A stretch of 64,000 bases of DNA from Melieria omissa (Eukaryota; Arthropoda; Insecta; Diptera; Ulidiidae), in the NCBI GenBank assembly GCA_963971225.1, contig OZ020270.1, positions 74,292,432 through 74,356,431 on the forward strand, written 5' to 3'. Positions 55,387 through 64,000 of this stretch are shown piece by piece (positions within the stretch are counted from its first letter, which is position 1; each line of letters begins with the position of its first letter). A program made the position numbers and the translations under genes. The notes under the pieces are model-generated. The model was not told where the DNA came from. It did not search any database and saw only the letters and a program-made list of their open reading frames with translations.

Positions 55387-57959
55387 TTATTTGCCAACAA
55401 TTATTTTCAATTTTCGTTCTTTCGAACTTCCTTTTTGCACAGCCCACATGCAGTGTTTTCGTAGAAGAACTAAAATAAGAAAATCTAAAATTTGGACTCT
55501 ATGGTTACAGCACTCACCATGGAACCATTCAGGTGTAGCATTTTTACAAGATTGTAAAACATGTGCCTTAATACCAATTTTTTCAGGTTCTGCTTCGAAG
55601 ATTTTATGAAAAATTAAAATATGTTTTATGCATACATTCATTAGGGAATTGGAAGGAGCAAAAAGATTACCAAAATCAGAAATTGACTGATAATTTTTGT
55701 GAAAAATAAAAATTTCACTTGGAGCAGTCAAAACTTCATCCCTTTTTCTCAATTCGTCACCGCATTTTTCACAATTTAATTTAGGAATGATTTTGTACGC
55801 TACGTATCCAACAAAATACCTCATGGAAACCAGCTCTAAGTTAATATCTTTCAGATTACAAAAGGTGTCACCTACAAAATACGCCTCGTGCATCTCACTA
55901 CTTAGATCAAGATTTTCCAGGATTTCATTGTCATTATCATCGCCATTAGCCTGCAAAACATCCTCATTAAAAGAAGCGCTTGAAATTAAATTAGTCATTG
56001 AATCTTGCGTCTCTTCACAATTGGTAGAGGAGCTAAACTTTATTATTTTAAGGGCTAATAACCTGGCTAAGATATTATTAAGTTCAGCTACAGAGGGGTT
56101 ACAATTATTACCTCCTTTTTGCCTTAACACAGCAAACGTATTCTCCAACTTGTCCTGGTTAAAGGCCTTTGTCATAATAAAAAACTTGTCCGAATTATCT
56201 TTTAATATTTCATCTACAAGTAGAAGGACCGATTTTAAGGATAGTTTCATGCCATCTAGGAAGAAAACTCGTTTTTTTTCATCAACAAATTTCACTTCCT
56301 CTAGATAATATAAAAATGTTTGAATAAATGTGTGCGATTCTTTCTTAATCTGAAGAGCAGATCGGTAGCAGTTATCTGCATACAAAGATCCACTATTCAT
56401 GCAATCAAATATTTGATCAATTTTTGCTATAAAATCAGCTGTGGATAACGCTACCTCTTGTGTGATTTTTTTAAATCCACTTATGTCTGAAATTGTTCTG
56501 ATAGCAGCTTCAACTGTTTTACTGAACACTTGCGTGGCAAATTTAACACGCATTTTTTCAAATGAATTTGGAAATATGTGTTGTCTAGTCAATTTTGGGC
56601 ACATTTTGGTTTTACAATTTTCTTCCCTCTCCCAAAGCTCTTGAACTACTTTAAAGCTAACTAAACCATCAGGCGTTTTCAAGTCGCATTTAAGCCATTT
56701 CGCAATGACTTGATTAAATGTGGGAAATCGAACATGCAATAAATTTTTTGATTTTGAAATTGAAAGTATGGTTTCTCTATACATACGCCTAAGTCGGAGA
56801 AACACTTTCTATTAGAAGACCCCTGATCACAAACCAAAACGTTCACTACTATACCAAAATTGCTTAAAATTTTAAGATTTTCTTTAATTATTTTGCACAA
56901 CGTATCTGCTGTTAATCCATTCTCTGACACAAAATAGTTTAAAATTGAACACCAACTCGAGAACATGGACTTCAACATAAATACACATACTTGCTTACCA
57001 ATTTTTTTTGTTCTTTCGAAGCCTGTGCATTCAAATCCGTCAATTAAATCTAGTTTTTGATTGTATCGTAATTCTCTACGTATTGCCATTTCGTCCATTA
57101 AAAGAACCATATTATTTTCATTTTTTTCCTCCAACTCTAAGCACATCTTTTTAATGAATTCAAAAGCCACATTGTTGATACCGGGCTGAAGGAACTTTAT
57201 TGGAGCCCACCGATTTAAGGTGCTGATATGTGGCAAATTGAAATTTAACTTATCTCTTAGGAAAGAATATGTTGATTGTGAAATATAAAAAATATTTTGC
57301 GCTAAATATTTCACTTCGTCAGAATATTCTTTTGGCCGGGTGCTAAGTAAAAGTTTACAAAATGTTTTGGATTCCAAGTTGATATGTTTTAAAGAATCAA
57401 TTGAATTTTTTAAAGTCTTTGAACAACAATTCTTGGATTTTAAAATAAAGCGCTTTTCTTTTCGCAATTTTTCGTTAATTTTTTTGAATTTTTTTAATAG
57501 GTCGCTGTATTTCTTTTTGTAATAATGGGTTATTTTGACGTTTTTTTCGCAATTACTGCATACTATGTCATCATAACGTGGTCGTTTCAATGAAGAATCT
57601 GGTTCTAAAAATTCTTCATCCGAAATCTCATGATCTTCGTCTAAGTTTAAGGTTGGAATCGCATCCTTTTTTAGAAACCTTTTTCCTACATAAGTACTGG
57701 AGAAATGATTTTCACAAATATACAGTTTTCGGTTATAGTCGTCATAAGATATATTGCATTTTTCGCGCCAAATTTGGCCAAACACGAAATCAGCAGCGGG
57801 GAATCTAAATAATCTAAGATTCTCGCATTGTCGTCTCGATTTTTTGCAACTGCGAACACAACATTGAATTCCAGACGTTGAGGAATTTCTATTTGTCTTT
57901 ATATTTGTAGCCATATTGTAACAAACCGAAACACAAAATAGAATTACAATGTTGGACAA
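55387..57959 (-). pseudogene. P-element/THAP9-like transposase, single frameshift
   Basis: Two overlapping minus-strand frames, 57959-56679 and 56805-55387, about 857 residues together with no intron needed. The N-terminal THAP finger (about residues 30-115) shows CCVRSCKKS, LRLFRFP, IWREKC, ICENHF (C-x2-H) and AIPTLN. A Lys/Leu-rich coiled coil follows. The transposase core has MVLLMDEMAIRRELRYN, LVCDQGSSNRKCFSDLG and MFDFPHLIKSLRN. Right after this a one-base loss near 56690 shifts the frame to KCDLKTPDGLVSFKVVQELW. The C-terminal part has FLDGMKLSLKSV, FAVLRQKGGNNCNPS (matching the P family) and HGECCNHRV. One repair would reopen the gene, so its decay is recent. Confidence 0.9.
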
Positions 57960-57984
57960 TGGCGTTAAAATACTTCTTAAAAAA

Positions 57985-58346
57985 ATTCAAAATTGGTATC
58001 AACCACGTCAAAATATAAACAAATAATTTTACTTGGAATGCGCCACGTAAAAATATTTGTAGAAATTTCAAATTGGATTCAACCACGTCAAAAAAAAAAC
58101 GCTGCAAAAGGTTCAAAATTGGTATCAACCACGTCAAAATATAAACAAATGATTTTACTTGGAACTCGCCACGTAAAAATATTTGTGAAAATTTCAAATT
58201 GGATTCAACCACGTCAAAAAAAAACCGCTGCAAAAGGTTCAAAATTGGTATCAACCACGTCAAAATATAAACAAATGATTTTACTTGGAACTCGCCACGT
58301 AAAAATATTTGTGAAAATTTCAAATTGGATTCAACCACGTCTAAAT
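57985..58346. repeat. Three tandem 126-bp repeats in the P element 5' region
   Basis: Units start at 57995, 58121 and 58247 (GGTATCAACCACGTCAAAAT), exactly 126 bp apart. Each holds two versions of the word AACCACGTCAAAA and two of CCACGTAAAAATATTTG. They lie directly upstream of the transposase start. Because 126 is divisible by three, the minus strand reads as three 42-residue repeats without stops, which I regard as incidental. Diverged copies occur in the P-like relic near 49500-49570. Confidence 0.85.
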
Positions 58347-59762
58347 ATTTGCAGGTTTTAAAAATCAATCAAAGCGCAGCATTTGAGCAAACAGCCATAC
58401 ACCACAAATCTTCGATTGATAGTGACATTACAGCAAAACCAAAAAGCATACACACAATAAACGACAACAACAAAAACATTAGCGAATCCCGAGTCATCTT
58501 CGCTGAAACGATGATGACGATGCCTTCGTTCGTTGTTTGTTTTTTGTTTGCGCTTCGGCAAACAAGATCAAGAAACATGCATGCAAAAAATGATTGAGCG
58601 AACACTACGCTGCAACAACCACCACTTCAATGTACACGAGTGAAGCCGTTGCGAACAATAACATAGCTTTTTGCTGTTGTCCTACGCAAATCTAACAGAA
58701 AATGTTAGAGTCCGACCGATTAATCGGCATCGGCATCGGCATCGGCTAGTATCGGCCAATAAAATTGGTATCGGCATCGGCTAGTATCGGCATCGGCCAA
58801 AAAAAAAAGAATCGGCATCGGCATCGGCTTCGGCCTTTTTTGGCCGATGCCACATCGGCTTTTTTTGGCCGATGCCACATCGGTTTTTTTTGGTCGATTT
58901 TCCTGCTTTCATTTCTTGTTTGTTTTTATTTGCAGCTGAATCGCACTGTCTTTTTCATATCTCGCTTTGTATATTTATTACATTTTTATTATACGTTACA
59001 ACCCAGTGTTGCCTGATTAGGGGGTTTCTCATTAGATTTGTTTGGATTTTATGACAAATACTTAAGGGGACAATATTTTACAGATATTTTTAACCCGGCA
59101 TCGGTGTGGTGGGGTATACCATACCCCAGAGGTTGTATTTTTGTAAATATTACGCCTATCAGTTTTTTGTGGGCACTATCGCTTCTAGTAGCTATTTATA
59201 ACAGTCCAACCTTACAGATTTGCTATCCAAAAACAACTTGAGTTTTACCAGATTTCAGTCACATCCCGCTAAAGTTCATTGGGGTATGACATACCCCACC
59301 ACACCAATAACGTAACTTTTTGTGTAAATGATTTTGAATTCAAATTGATACTTTTGATGGTCTAGTAGTCATCGATTTATTCAAAAACTCACCGTACGGA
59401 AACATAAGACGCAAATACGAACTGTTCAACTGCTACGTGCAAGAAAAGCTCCCAGTTCAGTATTCGCATTATATCGCCGTAGAAAACGAATGTCGTATGT
59501 TCCATTGAACTTAATAGCACATACGACAACCGTTTTCATCGTATCATATATTACAAAAAATATCATTATTTTTGTACATCATCATGATTCTGTCATTCCT
59601 TGAAATAATGCGAAGCTATACCAAAACGTCATCAGTACAGCACACAATGTTCGGTTTGCCTGAGAGCAAAAACCTTATACATCTTGCAAAAAATGCGCTA
59701 ATTTGGAGACCCTGTATTTCGCTTCTCTTTCACCGTAGCTACCGAAAATTGTATGTCACATA

Positions 59763-61066
59763 AGGCTTGTCCACGAAATAACTTTTACATTTTCTATTAT
59801 TAATAGCTACTAAATAAAATATTGAACTAATGTTTGTGTGAGTATTTATTATCTCTTATAACTCAAAGTTTGTGATAATGTACAAATATTTTAAAGTTCA
59901 ATTGGATTTCTTACAAATCTACGTATTTTTGCTTTCAATCCCCTCATCAAATGTTGCACACCAGATTTTCCAATTTTTTTGGCCATACTGTTCCACTTTT
60001 TTATAAAATCAGTCTTTCCCTTAGCACGTTTTTTATATTTCAGTAAGTTTCGTTTCATTATTGCCCAAAATCGTTCGACTGGCCGAAGCTGTGGGCAATT
60101 TGGGGGATTGTGATTTTTCTCAACAACACGGATCGTATTCCTTTGGTACCACTCTTTGACAATTTCTGCATAGTGGACTGTTGCTAAGTCTGGCCAAAAT
60201 AAAGGTGGAACAGCGTGCTCTCTGTACAATGGCAGAAGTCGTTTGTTGAGACATTCCTTCAAGTAAATTTTACTGTTAAGACTGCCAGTTGTAACAAAAG
60301 GACGAGTGTATTTGCCACAGCTGCATATGGCCTGCCAAACCATATACTTTTTACCATATTTGTCCATCCGTTTATACTTGAACCTTTTCATAACGCTACC
60401 CTTCAGGTATGCTGTGTAATATCCTCGACCTGGAAGCTGTTTGAAATCTTCTTTGACATACGTTTCGTCATCCATTAACACGCAGCCTTTAAAACGACAC
60501 AGATTATTCGATAAACGTTTTCGGGCTCGATTTCTGGCACGCTTTTCCACTTCGGAGTTACGATTTGGCACTTTTTGAACAACGAAAGATTTGAGCTCGT
60601 AGTGTCTTTTAATTTTCGCAATGTATGATTTCGAAACTTCGAATTTTCGTGGCAAATCTCGTAAAGATTGGTTTGGATTTTTTTCCAGAGAAACTTTCAC
60701 CTTACGAGCTATATCTTTATAGACGAAACCTTTTTTTCGTCCGGCTCCGAGGATACGGGATATGGACAGGTCCTTCTTGTATTTAATTACCACATTTCTA
60801 GCTGTTGCCCTGGAAACTTTGGCTAGTCTTCCCAACAATGCGTACGAAGCCGTTGGATTTTCGAAAAAGTGGGCAATTATTTTTTGTCGAATTTTCTCTT
60901 CTTTAGATGCCATTTTGATTGAATCACTTTGAATTTCAAAATACAATTGACCACTAATAGCTGAAATTTTACAGATTCTGAAAAGCGAATTTTTTTTTTA
61001 GAAATTTCGGTGCTTACTATACTTTTTTTCGTTTTACATTGTAAAAGTTATTTCGTGGACAAGCCT
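59763..61066 (-). mobile_element. Tc1/mariner DD37E transposon, apparently intact
   Basis: 1304 bp with inverted ends AGGCTTGTCCACGAAATAAC plus TTTTACA (27-28 bp, no mismatch seen) and TA on both sides (59761-59762, 61067-61068). The single transposase gene fills the centre. The innermost and probably youngest layer of the nest. Confidence 0.92.
59891..60946 (-). CDS. Tc1/mariner DD37E transposase
   Basis: 351 residues from ATG 60946; a second ATG at residue 12 (MASKEEKIRQ) fits family starts better. N-terminal paired-type helix-turn-helix domains (residues about 15-125; SYALLGRLAKVSRATARNVV, QSLRDLPRKFEVSKSYIAKI). Catalytic triad: Asp in VLMDDETYV, Asp in LFWPDLATVHY and Glu in RPVERFW, with 37 residues between the last two by my count. 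GRGYYTAYLKG precedes the second block. No stops or frameshifts, so it may be active. It cuts and pastes DNA flanked by its TIRs at TA sites. Confidence 0.92.
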   Translation of the reverse strand: MYFEIQSDSIKMASKEEKIRQKIIAHFFENPTASYALLGRLAKVSRATARNVVIKYKKDLSISRILGAGRKKGFVYKDIARKVKVSLEKNPNQSLRDLPRKFEVSKSYIAKIKRHYELKSFVVQKVPNRNSEVEKRARNRARKRLSNNLCRFKGCVLMDDETYVKEDFKQLPGRGYYTAYLKGSVMKRFKYKRMDKYGKKYMVWQAICSCGKYTRPFVTTGSLNSKIYLKECLNKRLLPLYREHAVPPLFWPDLATVHYAEIVKEWYQRNTIRVVEKNHNPPNCPQLRPVERFWAIMKRNLLKYKKRAKGKTDFIKKWNSMAKKIGKSGVQHLMRGLKAKIRRFVRNPIEL

Positions 61067-61967
61067 TAACTACATGTATGTCGTTTTTTAAACAGACTAT
61101 GGTTTTTGGAAAATTATACAATGTAATTTTTTTAAACCCCATTTTATGAAGTCAACCTATAAATCTCAGTATTTTTCGTTTATTTTTCTTATATTTGTTA
61201 TTTTCTTTTACAAATTGCTTGCACATTAATTTTTTTTGCATTTTCTTACGTAAAATTAAATGAGGAATAATATGTAATTGCTATCTTTTATATTTGTGTT
61301 GTTTCGTGGGGTTGGTGCTATATAAAGTTTTGGGGTATGTCATACCCCACCACACCAATAACGTAATTTTTTTTCACCACACCAACGCCGGGTTAATCTA
61401 TTTTTGCTACATCAACACCTTGTTCAGCTATATTGGCTATTGGGTCTTTTGTTAATTGCTTGTGCCAAATAGAATGAGCAATTTTCATGAAATATTAATT
61501 TTATATGTTATAAATTTGGGGGAAATTTTAGTTTAATGTATTTAAATTCTGAATTTTCTTGTAATTTTATTTAGTTTTTAGTTGTTTATTTTCTCGTTTT
61601 TGTTTGTTAATTTGCGATGAATGTGATGAAATGTACTATATACGTAATAGTTCCTTTTGTTGTTTTATAAAATAAGCTGTGTTTTTGATTGAATTCATTT
61701 GTGTTTTTTTTCTATGGAATCGGCATCGGCATCGGCATCGGCCGATTTTCGGCCTTTTGACCGATTAATCGGCATCGGCTGAGAATTGGCCGATGCCGAT
61801 TAATCGGCATCGGCATCGGCCAAAAAATTTGGAATCGGTCGGACTCTAGAAAATGTTATGAACCTAACATTTTCAAATGCCTACGCTTCGCTCTTCCCGC
61901 TCGCATCATAGCAACCGAAAACACTTGTGTGCCCACATGCGCGTTCTATATTACTTCATATTCTTTG

Positions 61968-62643
61968 ATAAAACGTAAGAAATAAAAAGAATTCGTACGC
62001 GGTTTTATGCATTTTTTTTAGACACAAAGTGAGTTTCTACACATCTGCACTTTGTCGTCTGGCCAGACGAAAAATGTTTTTTGCGAGAATCGAGTGTATT
62101 ATTAGTTTTTATTAAGTATTTCTTTGCTTTCTAAAAATGATGGCTAAATAATCACAGCATGCTGAGAGCTTGATGAGAATGTAAAAATTAAAAATTATTA
62201 AAAAATTAGAAGAAATAAGTAAGCCAAAAGAAGCGCTTGTTTTGCATTCTTGGTCAGTTTGTATGTGAAAGTAATTTGATTTTCACAAATATTTGATATA
62301 TAAATGCATATATGTATGTATATATGTATTAAAATTATTGCTATTCGAAATTTGCTGCATTTTTTAACGTTGGTAATGTGTCAGTTTGTTTTTGAAAGTC
62401 GAGGAGTAAACTTTAAATCACAAAATCGCGGGTTAGTGTTATTTGAGAATGGATAATTTTTTTAACGACTATGATGTTGTTGACATGAAAATCCGTCAGA
62501 CCTCACGATACAACCAATAACTTATGTACTCAATTGGTCAAAAAAATTCAAATACTGTTTGCTTCTTCAGTATTCCGCAAGCACTGAAAATCTATGGCGT
62601 GGTGAGTTAATAATAACATTCATATAATAAATATATTAACTCA
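61968..62643. other. AT-rich flank of the P element
   Basis: Contains the second TCGTCTGGCCAGACGA palindrome (62055-62070). Otherwise no coding region, RNA or repeat that I can support. Confidence 0.4.
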
Positions 62644-62865
62644 TCATTCATTTATATCATTCCAGTAGCCTGTTTCTGTAGCTCCACAGAAATTTAGGTC
62701 TGGTTCATGCGCTATATAGCATATGCCTAAACAATACACACAAGCACCGCAAAACACGAATTCAGTGTCAGCAACGTGGCGACCACGTTGCTCTGTCGCA
62801 CGCACATGTCTATCGCAAGTGCCATAAATGCATTGAATAAATACAAAAATAAGCACAATATGCAT
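62644..62865 (-). CDS. Possible small secreted Cys-rich peptide
   Basis: 73 residues from ATG 62865. Residues 1-16 (MHIVLIFVFIQCIYGT) look like a signal peptide. The rest has six Cys (17, 39, 42, 45, 49, 60) with a CGACVYCLGIC cluster and an acidic end. I do not recognise a family. The adjacent Tc1-like terminus begins about 18 bp upstream of the ATG, so any promoter has been displaced or the true first exon lies elsewhere. It could be a chance frame, but a leader followed by six Cys is uncommon in AT-rich noise. Confidence 0.35.
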   Translation of the reverse strand: MHIVLIFVFIQCIYGTCDRHVRATEQRGRHVADTEFVFCGACVYCLGICYIAHEPDLNFCGATETGYWNDINE

Positions 62866-62882
62866 TTTTTATATTATATATA

Positions 62883-63623
62883 CAGTATTGTGCAAAACCT
62901 AAGCAACTTTTTCATTTCTTATGAACAAAATATTTTCAAATAGTTGAGATATATTCGAAAAAATGGGGTATTTTTTTAAAGCTTAGAATGTAATTACAAC
63001 AAATATTTACAAAGCAATACATATAACCTCACTAACGAGAAAAAAATCAACGAAATTTAAATATATACCTAAATTCGCTGTGCAAAACGTAACCAACTCT
63101 GTTAGCTTCAGCTACTGTTTTAGAATTACGGTTATCATAACGTTACGGCAAAGGAACTGTAAAGCATGGTGGTGGGAGTGTTATGATTTGGACATGCTTC
63201 TCTGGTTTTGGTCTTGGCCCTGTACACGGAATTTCGACAAAAATGGATCGCTTTGTCTATAAGGATATTTTAGAAAACCAGATGCTGCCCTATGCTGAAG
63301 ACAATATGCCATTTCGATGGGTGTTTCAACACGACAATGATCCGAAACACACATCGAAGTTGGTAAAAGAGTGGCTCAGTTCAAATGGGATTACAGTCCT
63401 TGATTGGCCGGCCCAATCACCGGACTTGAATCCCATCGAAAATTTGTTCGGCATTCTTCAATAGGGGCGAATTGTTTTTTAAGTTAAAAGAAGAATGGGG
63501 AAAAATACCTGAAACCACAATTTTAAACCTAATTGAGTCAATGCCTAAAAGATGTGCTGCAGTCATACAAAGCAAAGGCTATTACACCAAATACTAGTAT
63601 AAAGTTGCTTAGGTTTTGCACAG
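62883..63623 (+). mobile_element. Tc1 DD34E element, internally deleted, with IR/DR-like ends
   Basis: GTGCAAAACCTAAGCAACTT at 62890 is repeated inverted at 63621-63601. A similar inner copy in direct orientation, GTGCAAAACGTAACCAACTC, lies at 63080, giving two direct repeats 190 bp apart as in IR/DR-type Tc1 elements. The left end is preceded by TA. The 5' half of the transposase is missing. Confidence 0.75.
63136..63596 (+). pseudogene. Tc1 DD34E transposase, C-terminal part
   Basis: Begins within KYGKGTVKHGGGSVMIW (about 63136), then CFSGFGLGPVHGI, FQHDNDPKHTSKLVKEWL and DWPAQSPDLNPIENLFG. The second Asp and the Glu are 34 residues apart. A frameshift near 63460 moves the end (ELFFKLKEEWGKIPETTI ... 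VIQSKGYYTKY) to another frame, stopping at 63594-63596. The helix-turn-helix domains and first catalytic Asp are deleted. Confidence 0.85.
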
Positions 63624-63772
63624 CTAATTTTGGAGTTTGTTTCGTTTTCGTAAATGTTTTTACCGTTTGTGAATTGATATATTTGGTTTTTTTTTTATAT
63701 ATTTGTAATTACATTCTGAGCATTACATAAATATAAAATTATTCCCACTTCGAATTGAACTATTGGCAGATA

Positions 63773-64000
63773 CACTGCGGGACACTTGATTACCCTCACT
63801 TTACTTTGTTAGCTACGATTTTTGTGATGAAGTCAAAAACTTTTTTTTTAATGTCAAAATTTTCTGGACACTTAGTTACATGTGTTCCTGTTTTTGAACC
63901 GCCAAAATTGTATGTAAAATGATGATGAACCACATTTTTGTCCTTTTAAGCATATTTCAAGTGGGACACTTGATTACCCTCATTGCAGTTTTAGACCTGT
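63773..64000 (+). mobile_element. Left end of another Tc1-like element, running off the window
   Basis: After TA (63771-63772) the sequence CACTGCGGGACACTTGATTA begins. GGGACACTTGATTACCCTCA is found at 63779-63798 and again at 63963-63982, 184 bp apart in the same orientation. This spacing is typical of the outer and inner direct repeats in IR/DR-type Tc1 termini. No coding sequence before the window ends. Confidence 0.5.

Larger units (their letters stand above)
59094..61392. mobile_element. TTAA-flanked element with GGGGTATG palindromes
   Basis: Left end CCCGGCATCGGTGTGGTG (59094) and right end, inverted, CCCGGCGTTGGTGTGGTG (61392), flanked by TTAA (59090-59093, 61393-61396). Inside the ends lie palindromic words GGGGTATACCATACCCC (59112), GGGGTATGACATACCCC (59281) and GGGGTATGTCATACCCC (61334). 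Sequence beyond the DD37E transposon insertion shows no transposase. Probably a non-autonomous piggyBac-type element of about 1 kb before insertion. Confidence 0.78.
58708..61846. mobile_element. TA-flanked element with GGCATC-periodic TIRs
   Basis: Starts GAGTCCGACCGATTAATCGG and ends CCAAAAAATTTGGAATCGGT then CGGACTC. Both ends continue inwards into many ATCGGC hexamers (58720-58880, 61718-61825). TA on each side (58706-58707, 61847-61848) and the restored target reads AAATGT-TA-GAAAATG. No transposase of its own was recognised; it carries a TTAA element. Tc1/mariner-type duplication, family unknown. Confidence 0.8.
54833..61967 (-). mobile_element. P-superfamily transposon with 31-bp TIRs and nested insertions
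   Basis: Perfect 31-bp inverted termini: CAAAGAATATGAAGTAATAT then AGAACGCGCAT at 54833-54863, and its reverse complement at 61937-61967. ATAAAAC directly adjoins both outer sides, a 7-bp target duplication. P elements also have 31-bp TIRs. The transposase gene (55387-57959) runs on the minus strand. A TA-flanked element occupies 58708-61846. Without it, the P element is about 4 kb. Confidence 0.88.

Noticed and set aside
57889..58368. Minus-strand frame with three 42-residue repeats as a membrane protein
   Set aside because: The repeat length of 126 bp is divisible by three, so the open frame follows automatically from the tandem repeats. It lies in P element non-coding sequence.

Overview
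The window looks like repeat-rich chromatin from a dipteran insect. It is AT-rich and contains no convincing complete host gene. It carries LOA-type, CR1-type and RTE-type non-LTR retrotransposons, a 17.6/297-like errantivirus, another Gypsy family, P-superfamily, piggyBac, hAT and Tc1 elements, and a tRNA-derived SINE. A tephritid-like fly is a reasonable guess, but no sequence here proves it. Almost every recognisable coding region belongs to a mobile element and most are broken.

Layout. 1-1083: a LOA reverse transcriptase fragment and the 3' end of a second LOA family. 1085-4905 (minus): a decayed errantivirus with partial LTR, env start, pol and gag tail. 4920-7100 (minus): the 5' half of LOA element C. 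7407-7722: SINE. 8160-13996 (minus): two pieces of LOA family B. 13992-17395 (plus): LOA element F, carrying a Myb/SANT-type TIR element and a TTAA MITE. 15568-22840: a recent duplication of about 3 kb split by a 792-bp TIR element. 23794-31440: a piggyBac element with perfect 13-bp TIRs, holding an almost intact CR1-like element and a SINE that itself holds a MITE. 31787-32099: palindromic minisatellite. 32239-37677: nearly complete LOA element E, inserted beside hAT transposase sequence (37840-39683). 40220-48084: two related Gypsy elements fused head to head and flanked by ATAT, followed by a solo LTR. 49145-52841: a P-like relic with an RTE inside it. 54833-61967: a P element with 31-bp TIRs, containing a TA-flanked element, which contains a TTAA-flanked element, which contains an intact Tc1/mariner DD37E transposon. 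62644-64000: a possible small secreted peptide and two further Tc1 elements.

The most informative features are insertion histories that can be read directly: empty/filled site pairs, target-site duplications and four-level nesting. Less ordinary are the head-to-head LTR provirus, the repeated use of about 16-bp subterminal palindromes beside TTAA termini, and a group of diverged 31-bp P-type termini at six places. All coordinates and motifs were read by eye. Family names rest on motif recognition, not on a database search.
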